This document shows, piece after piece, positions 1 through 6,277 of a DNA stretch of 8,014 nt; within the stretch, counting starts at the first letter, position 1, and each line of letters begins with the position of its first letter. The notes under the pieces are model-generated. The model was not told where the DNA came from. It saw only the letters and a program-made list of their open reading frames with translations, and made no database searches. Made by a program: the position numbers and the translations under genes. Source of the DNA: an uncultured Sulfitobacter sp. (GTDB lineage: Bacteria > Pseudomonadota > Alphaproteobacteria > Rhodobacterales > Rhodobacteraceae); contig CALAIJ010000028.1 of NCBI GenBank assembly GCA_937923365.1, positions 1 through 8,014 of the forward strand, in the 5' to 3' direction.

Positions 1-413
1 TGCGTCCGCAACAGCAAGGATGTTTCAGAACCGACAATGCCATCCAGCTTCCTGATCCGCACCAAAGCGGCATCAAAGCCTTCCAGCGTGGCAGTCCCGA
101 TCTCGACAATCGCGTCCCAGCGGCCATTGGTGGAATGTACCGCGCGCACTTCGGCCATGGCGCTCAGCTGACGTGTGATCCGTTCTCCGCCGCGCCCTTC
201 GATGGCGATCATCATCAAGCCACGCACGGGATCGCGCGCGACATCTGCGCGGGTCACCACGCTAAAGCCCAGAATCTCTCCGCGCTGCTGCAACCGTGCC
301 ATGCGCGCTCGCACCGTGGTGCGCGACAATCCCAACCGCTGCGACAGGTCCGACAGGGAGGCCCGCGCATCATGTCTGAGGGCCGCGATCAGGCGTTCGT
401 CCGTTTCGTCCAT
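1..413 (-). CDS. Lrp/AsnC family transcriptional regulator (3' end off the window)
   Basis: This is a DNA-binding regulator of the feast/famine (Lrp/AsnC) type. Read on the minus strand from the ATG at 413-411, it runs 137 codons to the window edge without a stop. Family members are usually about 150 residues, so only a short C-terminal piece is missing. The N-terminus (MDETDERLIAAL) is typical. A winged helix-turn-helix spans about residues 4-55, with the recognition helix near 30-42 (LSRTTVRARMARL). The ligand-binding/oligomerisation (RAM) domain starts near residue 65 and contains the characteristic TNGRWDAIVEI segment (95-105). The gene is divergent from the arginase operon with a 107-bp spacer. 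By analogy with other divergently encoded Lrp-type regulators it probably controls that operon in response to arginine, citrulline or ornithine; this is inference. The ribosome-binding site is weak (GGATAG about 5 nt upstream). Confidence 0.93.
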   Translation of the reverse strand, partial: MDETDERLIAALRHDARASLSDLSQRLGLSRTTVRARMARLQQRGEILGFSVVTRADVARDPVRGLMMIAIEGRGGERITRQLSAMAEVRAVHSTNGRWDAIVEIGTATLEGFDAALVRIRKLDGIVGSETSLLLRT

Positions 414-422
414 GCGATCTAT

Positions 423-446
423 CCAAATTGGCTATGTTGGCTCCAA
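423..446. promoter_or_regulatory. Candidate Lrp-type operator in the divergent spacer
   Basis: Four half-sites lie within 24 bp: CCAA (423-426), TTGG (428-431), TTGG (437-440) and CCAA (443-446). They form two small inverted repeats, CCAA-A-TTGG and TTGG-CT-CCAA. The hexamer TTGGCT is also directly repeated at 428 and 437. The cluster begins 10 bp from the regulator's start codon. Binding here could repress the regulator itself and affect the divergent arginase promoter. Short inverted half-sites in a divergent spacer are typical for this regulator family, but no consensus was tested. Confidence 0.4.
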
Positions 447-464
447 TAAGGTCAGTTTGAGCAG

Positions 465-492
465 TTGTCCATGCGCATATCCGCAGAATAAC
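465..492 (+). promoter_or_regulatory. Possible sigma-70-type promoter of the arginase operon
   Basis: TTGTCC (465-470) and AATAAC (487-492) each match four of six consensus positions and are separated by 16 bp. A start near 499 would leave a leader of about 22 nt before the arginase ATG, which just holds the AAAGGAG ribosome-binding site (507-513). It lies just downstream of the half-site cluster, so a bound regulator could touch the polymerase. Matches this weak are common by chance. Confidence 0.25.
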
Positions 493-520
493 GTGACGCA
501 ACGCATAAAGGAGCTGCCTC

Positions 521-1441
521 ATGACCGCGCAAAACTGTATCCTTCTTGGTGTGCCACTGGACTGTGGCAAACGTCGCAAGGGCTGCCTGATGGGGCCGGA
601 TGCCTACCGCACCGCGGGCCTTGCCGAGGCGCTGCGCGATCTGGGCCACACGGTCACCGATCAGGGCAATGTAACCCCTGCGCCCTTCACGGAAACGGAC
701 CACCCCAAAGTGGTGCAATTGCACGAAAACATCGCCTGGACCGACCGTTTGGCCGATGCGTCAGAGGCGGCACTAAAGGACGGCCTGCCGATCTTTATGG
801 GCGGCGATCACGCATTGTCCTTGGGCACCGTCCTGGGCGCGATGCGTCATGCGGAGGCTGTGGACCGCCCGCTGTTTGTTCTGTGGCTGGATGCGCATAC
901 GGACTTTCACACGCCCAAGACCACCGACAGTGGCAACCTGCACGGCACACCTTTGGGCTATGTGACAGGACGCGCGGATTTTGACGGATTTCCCGCCGTG
1001 CCTAACCCGCTGCCTCATGAGCACATCGCGCTGATCGGCCTGCGCTCTGTTGATGCGGCAGAACGCGATGCGATGCAGGGCAGTGCGATGACCTATGTGG
1101 ACATGCGCGAGATTGACGAAAACGGCATTGCGCGCCCTTTGGCCGCTTTTCTTGAGAAGGTCGCAGCGGCGAACGGCATGCTGCATGTCTCTTTGGACGT
1201 GGATTTCCTTGACCCGTCTGTAGCCCCTGCGGTGGGCACAACCGTGCCGGGCGGTGCGACAGTGCGCGAAGGCCATCTGGTGATGGAGATGCTGCACGAC
1301 AGCGGCCTGATGACCTCTCTTGATCTGGTGGAGCTGAACCCGTTTCTGGACGAACGTGGCCGCACCGCCTCCTTGATGGTGGATCTGACGGCCTCCGCCT
1401 TTGGCCGTCACGTGTTTGATCGCCCGACGCGCGCGTTCTGA
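521..1441 (+). CDS. rocF: Arginase
   Basis: Arginase hydrolyses L-arginine to L-ornithine and urea in the cytoplasm, using a two-manganese centre. The 306-residue length is normal for bacterial arginases. All the metal-ligand motifs of the ureohydrolase family are visible: GGDH (94-97), DAHTD (124-128) and DVDFLDP (226-232). VELNP follows at 270-274. The segment SGNLHGTPLG (137-146) matches the arginase substrate-binding loop and favours arginase over agmatinase. The usual APGVGT segment reads APAVGT (235-240), a small change outside the metal ligands. The start is fixed by AAAGGAG at 507-513, seven bases before the ATG. The gene is first in a three-gene operon; the next start codon lies one base after its stop. 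The product ornithine feeds the cyclodeaminase two genes downstream. Confidence 0.96.
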   Translation: MTAQNCILLGVPLDCGKRRKGCLMGPDAYRTAGLAEALRDLGHTVTDQGNVTPAPFTETDHPKVVQLHENIAWTDRLADASEAALKDGLPIFMGGDHALSLGTVLGAMRHAEAVDRPLFVLWLDAHTDFHTPKTTDSGNLHGTPLGYVTGRADFDGFPAVPNPLPHEHIALIGLRSVDAAERDAMQGSAMTYVDMREIDENGIARPLAAFLEKVAAANGMLHVSLDVDFLDPSVAPAVGTTVPGGATVREGHLVMEMLHDSGLMTSLDLVELNPFLDERGRTASLMVDLTASAFGRHVFDRPTRAF

Positions 1442-1442
1442 G

Positions 1443-2369
1443 ATGCACGTCCAAGCCCCTAAATCCGTGGTGATGATCCGCCCGCACCATTTCCGCTCCA
1501 ACCCTGAAACGGCGCTGGACAACGCGTTCCAGCATCTGGGGGATGCGGATATCTCGGCGGCCGCTTTGGCGGAATTCGATGGCGTTGTCAGCGGCTTGCA
1601 GGCCCGTGGCGTGACCGTGCACAGCTTTGAGGATGACAGCACGGACACCCCCGACAGCGTCTTTCCCAACAACTGGTTCTCGACCCATGCGGGCGGCCAT
1701 GTAGCCGTCTATCCGATGTACGCAGCCTCGCGCCGCCGCGAGCGGCGTTGGGATGTGATTGATCTGCTGAAATCCCATTACCGTGTGCAGGATGTGATCG
1801 ACTATTCAGGGCTTGAGCATGACGGCCTTGCCCTTGAAGGCACAGGCGCGATGGTTCTCGACCATATCGGGCGCGTCGCCTATGTGGCGCGGTCCAAACG
1901 CGCGGACCCTGTGTTGCTGGAGCGGTTTTGCACCCACTTCAACTTTGAACCCGTGGCCTTTGATGCAGCCGATGCCGCAGGCCGCCCCGTCTATCACACC
2001 AACGTGCTGATGGCTGTGGGCACTCACATCGCACTTGTCGGGCTTGACATGATCACCGACCCGCTGCGCCGCACCACGGTCCGCGACCGCCTGATGGAAA
2101 CGGACCGCGACGTGATCGCGCTGACCGCCCACCAGATTGGCGAATTTGCAGGCAACGCAATTGAACTGCAGGGCAAGGACGGGCTGATCCTAGCCCTCTC
2201 ATCGCGCGCCCTTGCCGCGCTGACACCGGACCAGATCACCCGCATCGAAGCTGCCGCCGACATCGTGCCCTTCGACATCCCCACCCTCGAGACCGCAGGC
2301 GGATCCGTCCGCTGCATGATCGCGGGGTTGCATCTCTCTGCCCGATCCCCTGAAGGAGCCACGCCATGA
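1443..2369 (+). CDS. ctlX: CtlX-type citrulline hydrolase (amidinotransferase/GME superfamily)
   Basis: This 308-residue protein belongs to the guanidine-modifying superfamily, which includes arginine deiminase and dimethylarginine dimethylaminohydrolase. Its N-terminus (VVMIRPHHFRSNPETALDNAF) and length match the CtlX subgroup, reported to hydrolyse citrulline to ornithine, CO2 and ammonia. Visible active-site elements are FPNNWFSTH (74-82), LEGTGA (131-136), YHTNV with the catalytic histidine (184-188), and the C-terminal GGSVRCM with the nucleophilic cysteine at 291. The ATG at 1443 is preferred because it lies one base after the arginase stop; an in-frame ATG at 1401 would lie inside arginase. 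No strong Shine-Dalgarno precedes it, which suggests translational coupling. Its last four bases overlap the start of ocd. Dimethylarginine hydrolase activity cannot be excluded from sequence, but the neighbours favour citrulline. Confidence 0.85.
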   Translation: MHVQAPKSVVMIRPHHFRSNPETALDNAFQHLGDADISAAALAEFDGVVSGLQARGVTVHSFEDDSTDTPDSVFPNNWFSTHAGGHVAVYPMYAASRRRERRWDVIDLLKSHYRVQDVIDYSGLEHDGLALEGTGAMVLDHIGRVAYVARSKRADPVLLERFCTHFNFEPVAFDAADAAGRPVYHTNVLMAVGTHIALVGLDMITDPLRRTTVRDRLMETDRDVIALTAHQIGEFAGNAIELQGKDGLILALSSRALAALTPDQITRIEAAADIVPFDIPTLETAGGSVRCMIAGLHLSARSPEGATP

Positions 2370-3418
2370 CCGCACTGCCCCCCTCTGACAAGGCCCTCGT
2401 GCCTTTTGTCTCTGTCGCCCACATGATGAAACTGATCCACCATATCGGGGTGGAGCCGATGCTGTGCGGACTGGCTGACGCCATTGAGGCGGATTTCCAC
2501 CGTTGGGAGCTGTTCGACAAGACCCCCCGCGTCGGCAGCCATTCAGAGCAAGGGGTGATCGAACTGATGCCCACCTCTGACGGGGACGTCTACGGGTTCA
2601 AATATGTGAACGGACACCCTGACAATACCAAGGGGGGCCTGCAAACCGTGACCGCCTTTGGCCTGCTGGCCGATGTGGCGACGGGCTATCCGGTGCTGCT
2701 GTCGGAAATGACAATCCTTACGGCCCTGCGCACGGCGGCGACCTCTGCCATGGTCGCACGGGTGCTCGCCCCCAAAGGTTCCAAAACCATGGCGATGATC
2801 GGCAATGGCGCGCAGTCGGAATTCCAGTCCCTTGCGATGAAAGCCATCGTCGGCGTCACCCATGTGCGCCTCTACGACGTTGATCCTGCCGCCACGGAAA
2901 AATGTGCGGCCAACCTTGCAGGCCAAGGGCTGGAGGTCACAAAATGCACCTCTGCCGAGGACGCGGTGATGGGGGCGGATATCATCACCACCTGCACCGC
3001 TGACAAGCAATATGCCACGATCCTCACCGACAATATGGTCGGCTCAGGCGTGCACATCAACGCCATCGGCGGCGATTGCCCCGGCAAGACGGAGCTGGCC
3101 CCTGCCATCGTGGCGCGTTCGACCGTGTTTGTGGAATACCCCGAACAGACCCGCATCGAAGGCGAAATCCAGCAGATGCCCGAAGATCATCCGGTGACGG
3201 AGTTCTGGCAGGTTCTGACGGGGGCCGCCAAAGGCCGCACGGATGCCAAACAGATCACGCTCTTTGACAGCGTGGGCTTTGCGATCGAGGATTTTTCTGC
3301 CCTGCGCTATGTCCGCGACCAGATCGCGGCGACGGGCCTTTTCCATCCGCTGGACCTGCTGGCGGACCCTGACGATCCCCGCGATCTTTTTGGCATGCTG
3401 CAACGGGCGCAGACCTGA
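2366..3418 (+). CDS. ocd: Ornithine cyclodeaminase
   Basis: This enzyme converts L-ornithine directly to L-proline with release of ammonia, using tightly bound NAD(H). It belongs to the ornithine cyclodeaminase/mu-crystallin family. The 350-residue length equals that of the well-studied Pseudomonas enzyme. Visible features are the substrate-binding GFKYVNGHPDNTKGGL stretch (78-93), LLSEMTILTALRTAA (111-125), the Rossmann loop IGNGAQ (145-150) with the acidic strand end DVDP (171-174), and INAIGGDCPGK (231-241) with the likely catalytic aspartate at 237. AAGGAG at 2353-2358 sets the ATG at 2366, which overlaps the ctlX stop as ATGA. It completes the operon: arginase and CtlX both deliver ornithine to it. 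The family also includes alanine dehydrogenase- and ketimine reductase-like members, but the context makes ornithine by far the likeliest substrate. Confidence 0.95.
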   Translation: MTALPPSDKALVPFVSVAHMMKLIHHIGVEPMLCGLADAIEADFHRWELFDKTPRVGSHSEQGVIELMPTSDGDVYGFKYVNGHPDNTKGGLQTVTAFGLLADVATGYPVLLSEMTILTALRTAATSAMVARVLAPKGSKTMAMIGNGAQSEFQSLAMKAIVGVTHVRLYDVDPAATEKCAANLAGQGLEVTKCTSAEDAVMGADIITTCTADKQYATILTDNMVGSGVHINAIGGDCPGKTELAPAIVARSTVFVEYPEQTRIEGEIQQMPEDHPVTEFWQVLTGAAKGRTDAKQITLFDSVGFAIEDFSALRYVRDQIAATGLFHPLDLLADPDDPRDLFGMLQRAQT

Positions 3419-3442
3419 CACGATATTGGCGCAGCGGCCCCT

Positions 3443-4621
3443 TCAACGAGGTCGAGGCGCCGCCTGCGTGACATCCAAGCCATAAAGCCAGTCAAAGGCA
3501 CCCAGCATCCGCCCCGGTGCCACGCGACTGCCGACCCGCAGACCCAGATGCGCAAGCGTCCGCACCACGCCCGGGCGCATATGATAGCGTCCGGCATTGT
3601 CTGCGGCGGCCCGGGCAACCCGCGATACTCGTGCGGCGCGGCGAGTCTGGTAGCGCGCAGCCCAGTCCTTGCCGCCAAGCACGGCTTCGTGTGCCAGAAC
3701 CCAGGCATCCTCCAGCGCCATATTGGCCCCTTGCGCCAGAAACGGCAGCATGGGGTGTGCGGCATCTCCGGCCAGAACAACCCCGTTGTTGTGCCAGCGC
3801 GCGGCGACATCATGCACATGCAGGCCCCAAATGGCCGTATCCTCGACGGCGGCAATCATCTGGGCGGCGCGCCCCTGAAATCCGGCGAAGGCGGCTCTGA
3901 GGTTGGCGGGATCATCGCGGTGATGCCAGCCTTCATCTGCCCAGTGGTCCCGCTCTTGCACGGCGACAAGGTTAATCAAGGATCCGTCGCGGAGCGGATA
4001 GCTGACCAGATGGCATCCAGGCCCCATGGTGACATGCGCCTCGTCAGGGTGGTCAAATGTGTTGGGCACAACGGCCCGCCACGCCACCTGACCGGAAAAC
4101 ACAGGGCCGTCAGGCCCGTTAAGCGCCCGCCTTGCGACGGAATGCAGCCCTTCGGCGGCGACCACAAGCTTGGCGCGCCGGCTGCTGCCGTCCAGCAAAG
4201 AGACCTGCGGCAAATCAGCGGGATGCACGGAGACCGCCTGCACGCCCATCTCGAAGGTGACATTGACCCGCTTGGCAGCCCCTGCCAGCACATCGACCAG
4301 ATCGGCACGGTGCACAAAGTAGTATTTCTGCTGTTCGTCGAGCCTTGTCAGGTCCAGCCGTGCCACGGGTGCGCCGCCTTTGAAGTCGTTCAACTGAACG
4401 GCACGCCCTCGCACGGCACCTTTCTGACGCAACGCGGCCTCGCAGCCCAAGGCGCGCAACACGGCAAGCCCGTTGGGGCTGATCTGGACGCCGGCGCCGA
4501 CCTCGCTCAGGCGCGGGGCCTGTTCCAGCAAGGTCACGGCAACGCCGCGCTGCCCAAGGGCTGCGGCAACGGCCAGGCCACCGATCCCCCCTCCGACCAC
4601 AACTGCGTTTGATATCGCCAT
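3443..4621 (-). CDS. FAD-dependent monooxygenase (salicylate/6-hydroxynicotinate hydroxylase-like)
   Basis: This is a 392-residue class A flavoprotein monooxygenase of the p-hydroxybenzoate/salicylate hydroxylase family, which hydroxylates aromatic rings using NAD(P)H and O2. The FAD-binding Rossmann motif is GGGIGG (10-15), with the ribose-binding acid E33 in LLEQAP. The second flavin motif is LAGDAAHP (283-290), followed by MLPFLAQGANMALEDA (291-306), closely resembling salicylate and 6-hydroxynicotinate hydroxylases. HRADLVDVL lies at 104-112. The middle DG motif, normally ADG, reads AEG (156-158). No membrane segment is seen. The start is supported by GAGGT about five bases upstream. It lies downstream of dksA on the same strand, 125 bp away, and converges on ocd with a 24-bp gap. 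The substrate cannot be told from sequence; an FAD-dependent oxidoreductase of non-aromatic or quinone-pathway role is the main alternative. Confidence 0.88.
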   Translation of the reverse strand: MAISNAVVVGGGIGGLAVAAALGQRGVAVTLLEQAPRLSEVGAGVQISPNGLAVLRALGCEAALRQKGAVRGRAVQLNDFKGGAPVARLDLTRLDEQQKYYFVHRADLVDVLAGAAKRVNVTFEMGVQAVSVHPADLPQVSLLDGSSRRAKLVVAAEGLHSVARRALNGPDGPVFSGQVAWRAVVPNTFDHPDEAHVTMGPGCHLVSYPLRDGSLINLVAVQERDHWADEGWHHRDDPANLRAAFAGFQGRAAQMIAAVEDTAIWGLHVHDVAARWHNNGVVLAGDAAHPMLPFLAQGANMALEDAWVLAHEAVLGGKDWAARYQTRRAARVSRVARAAADNAGRYHMRPGVVRTLAHLGLRVGSRVAPGRMLGAFDWLYGLDVTQAAPRPR

Positions 4622-4637
4622 ACCGACCTCATAAATG

Positions 4638-4665
4638 CAAAACGCCGAAGCGTCTGCCCCGGCGT
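4638..4665 (-). terminator. Probable intrinsic terminator or attenuator in the monooxygenase leader
   Basis: On the minus strand a six-base GC-rich stem (ACGCCG / CGGCGT, arms at 4665-4660 and 4647-4642) closes a 12-nt loop. It is followed immediately by TTTTGCATTT. It lies 81 nt after the dksA stop codon and ends about 20 nt before the monooxygenase ATG, leaving no room for a promoter after it. It can therefore end dksA transcripts, and any transcript reaching the monooxygenase must read through it. Confidence 0.5.
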
Positions 4666-4726
4666 ATTGTCACAAATTGTGTCAGCAGTCAGTCACAGAC
4701 GTGATTTTTTCACGCGTGATGCATGG

Positions 4727-4750
4727 CTGACGCCTTTTTCGTGGCGTCAG
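4727..4750 (-). other. Perfect 8-bp hairpin spanning the dksA stop codon
   Basis: CTGACGCC (4727-4734) and GGCGTCAG (4743-4750) pair perfectly around an 8-nt loop. On the minus strand the upstream arm contains the TGA stop of dksA (4749-4747). No T-tract follows on either strand, so it is not a textbook intrinsic terminator. It may protect the 3' end of the dksA message or act together with the hairpin further downstream. Confidence 0.45.
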
Positions 4751-5169
4751 TCGTCGCGGTGCACCTTCTCGCGGCGCTCGTGCTTTTCCTGCGCCTCAAG
4801 GCTCATGGTGGCGATGGGACGCGCGTCCAGACGCTTGAGAGAGATAGGATCGCCCGTCACTGAGCAATAGCCGAACTCGCCTTCGTCGATGCGGCGCAGT
4901 GCTGCGTCAATCTTGTTGACCAGCTTGCGCGCGCGGTCGCGGGTGCGCAGTTCCAGTGCGCGGTCCGTCTCTTCGGACGCGCGGTCATTGACATCCGGAA
5001 TGTTGCGCGTGCCGTCTTGCAACGTTTCGATGGTATCGCGGCTACCGGCCAGCAGCTCGGCTTTCCAGTTGAGCAGTTTGCGCTGGAAATACGCGGTCTG
5101 CTTGTCATTCATGAACGGTTCATCTTCGGCCGGAGAATAATCATCCGGCAGGAATACTTCCTGTTTCAT
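4747..5169 (-). CDS. dksA: DksA-family RNA polymerase-binding regulator
   Basis: DksA enters the secondary channel of RNA polymerase and, with ppGpp, adjusts transcription of ribosomal and amino-acid genes. The chosen start gives 140 residues beginning MKQEVFLPDDY, which fits alphaproteobacterial DksA. AAGGGGAC lies a few bases upstream. In-frame ATGs further up (to 5259) would add up to 30 residues that do not resemble the family. A helical coiled-coil runs from about residue 24 to 95. Its tip carries the functional DVNDRA motif (59-64; D62 and A64). The C-terminal globular part has YCSVTGDPISLKRLDARP (101-118) but only one cysteine (C102), where E. coli DksA has four zinc ligands. Rhodobacter sphaeroides has a functional DksA of this single-cysteine kind. 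The gene is divergent from moxR (172-bp spacer) and upstream of the monooxygenase. Confidence 0.95.
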   Translation of the reverse strand: MKQEVFLPDDYSPAEDEPFMNDKQTAYFQRKLLNWKAELLAGSRDTIETLQDGTRNIPDVNDRASEETDRALELRTRDRARKLVNKIDAALRRIDEGEFGYCSVTGDPISLKRLDARPIATMSLEAQEKHERREKVHRDD

Positions 5170-5341
5170 ATCTGTCCCCTTGATGGCTTTGTCGTCTGGC
5201 ATGGACGGCTGTTCTCCCATGGGATGGCTCCCTGACGCAGCGTCTAACGCAGGCTCCAAGAATTGTCACTACACAATGCCGGGGATTTTTGGTTTAACGC
5301 ATCACAACACGGCGCATTCGCCATGAGGGGTTGAAAACACA

Positions 5342-6181
5342 ATGAAATTCCAAGGTACCGCCGATTATGTGGCCACCGACGACCTGACAATCGCGGTTAA
5401 CGCAGCCGTCACGCTGGAACGCCCCCTGCTGGTCAAAGGCGAGCCGGGCACGGGTAAAACAGAGCTTGCCAAACAGGTCTCTGCCAGCCTTGGCCTGCGG
5501 ATGATCGAATGGAACATCAAATCGACCACCCGTGCGCAACAGGGCCTTTATGAATACGACGCCGTCTCGCGCCTGCGCGACAGCCAGTTGGGCGAAGAAC
5601 GCGTGCACGACGTCAAGAACTACATCCGCAAGGGCAAACTCTGGGAAGCCTTTGAAGCGGACGAAAAGGTCGTCCTGCTGATTGACGAGATTGACAAGGC
5701 CGACATCGAATTCCCCAACGACCTGCTGCAAGAGCTCGATAAGATGGAGTTCTACGTCTACGAAACCGGCGAGACGATCCGCGCCGAAAACCGCCCCATC
5801 GTCATCATCACCTCCAACAATGAAAAAGAGCTGCCGGACGCATTCCTGCGCCGCTGCTTCTTTCACTATATCCAGTTTCCCGACATGGACACGCTGCGCA
5901 AGATTGTCGAAGTCCACCACAAGGGCATCAAAGAGACGCTGCTGACAACCGCGCTGACACAGTTCTACGAAGTGCGCGAACAGCAAGGCCTGAAAAAGAA
6001 GCCCTCCACCTCGGAAGTGCTGGACTGGCTGAAACTGCTGCTGGCCGAGGATATGGACGCCGAAGACCTGAAAGGCGACGGCACCTCTGCCTTGCCAAAA
6101 CTGCATGGTGCCCTGTTGAAGAATGAACAGGACGTGCACCTGTTCGAACGCCTTGCCTTCATGGCGCGCGGCGGCCGCTAA
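5342..6181 (+). CDS. MoxR-family AAA+ ATPase
   Basis: This is a 279-residue single-domain AAA+ ATPase of the MoxR group. Such proteins act as chaperone-like motors, often with a VWA-domain partner, in maturation of metalloenzymes or envelope complexes. Seen in order: Walker A GEPGTGKT (33-40), a MoxR-type EWNIKSTTRAQQGLYEYD region (56-73), Walker B VLLIDEIDKAD (111-121), sensor 1 TSNN (157-160), arginine-finger region LRRC (169-172), and the C-terminal lid helix with KPSTSEVLDWL (220-230). GAGGGG (5325-5330) lies 11 bases before the ATG, a slightly long spacing. An ATG at 5323 inside this leader gives only a three-codon reading frame. There is no signal peptide, so it is cytoplasmic. A likely VWA partner starts at 7991, separated by two envelope-protein genes. 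The CoxD-like subgroup is closest by feel, but no cox structural genes are in view. Confidence 0.94.
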   Translation: MKFQGTADYVATDDLTIAVNAAVTLERPLLVKGEPGTGKTELAKQVSASLGLRMIEWNIKSTTRAQQGLYEYDAVSRLRDSQLGEERVHDVKNYIRKGKLWEAFEADEKVVLLIDEIDKADIEFPNDLLQELDKMEFYVYETGETIRAENRPIVIITSNNEKELPDAFLRRCFFHYIQFPDMDTLRKIVEVHHKGIKETLLTTALTQFYEVREQQGLKKKPSTSEVLDWLKLLLAEDMDAEDLKGDGTSALPKLHGALLKNEQDVHLFERLAFMARGGR

Positions 6182-6211
6182 ACACAACCCAGAAGAACAA
6201 ACTGTTGCCAA

Positions 6212-6226
6212 TTTCCCGCAGGGAAA
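6212..6226 (+). terminator. Weak candidate terminator hairpin after moxR
   Basis: TTTCCC-GCA-GGGAAA is a perfect 6-bp stem with a three-base loop, 31 nt after the moxR stop. The T-rich stretch CTTTTATTT comes only from 6235, so spacing is poor for intrinsic termination. It may still reduce readthrough from moxR. Confidence 0.25.
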
Positions 6227-6239
6227 GGGGCTGCCTTTT

Positions 6240-6277
6240 ATTTGCCTCATTTGCCCCAAATTTGCCTTAATTGCTCC
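6240..6277 (+). repeat. Helically phased ATTTGCC direct repeats
   Basis: ATTTGCC occurs three times, starting at 6240, 6249 and 6260, and a degenerate fourth copy, ATTGCTCC, starts at 6270. The steps of 9, 11 and 10 bp put the copies on one face of the helix. The reverse complement GGCAAAT appears at 6337. This resembles a multi-copy regulator binding site, but no factor is recognised. Confidence 0.55.

Noticed and set aside
175..984. 269-codon plus-strand frame crossing the regulator, spacer and arginase
   Set aside because: It runs through the divergent promoter region, overlaps two well-supported genes in other frames and is rich in Cys, Arg and Pro without any domain.
1401..1442. Upstream ATG start for ctlX at 1401
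   Set aside because: It would overlap 41 bases of arginase coding sequence and add residues without family resemblance. The ATG at 1443 fits operon spacing and the family N-terminus.
773..1778. Two long minus-strand open frames (773-1672 and 1002-1778) under arginase and ctlX
   Set aside because: Both lie opposite genes with intact catalytic motifs, and their translations are low-complexity Arg/Ala/His-rich sequence.
3430..3468. Imperfect inverted repeat (CGCAGCGGC / GCCGCCTGCG) at the ocd/monooxygenase convergence as a bidirectional terminator
   Set aside because: It has a bulged base, a 20-nt loop and no T-tract on either side, and most of it lies inside the end of the monooxygenase gene. 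GC-rich coding sequence readily gives such pairing.
3548..4612. 354-codon open frame on the plus strand opposite the monooxygenase
   Set aside because: It mirrors the GC-rich codons of the minus-strand monooxygenase, shows no recognisable domain, and has the Cys/His/Gly-rich composition typical of antisense frames. The opposite strand has intact flavin motifs.
5170..5259. N-terminal extension of dksA from upstream in-frame ATGs
   Set aside because: The added residues do not resemble DksA, while the ATG at 5169 has AAGGGGAC just upstream and gives the family's usual N-terminus and 140-residue length. A start at 5202, with GGGAGA upstream, is the only alternative worth keeping in mind.
5323..5334. 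Three-codon leader frame (ATGAGGGGTTGA) before moxR
   Set aside because: It coincides with the moxR ribosome-binding site, has no ribosome-binding site of its own and could easily arise by chance.
5294..6259. 321-codon open frame on the minus strand opposite moxR
   Set aside because: It is an antisense shadow of the clear AAA+ gene, with no family resemblance and a composition unlike the real genes nearby.
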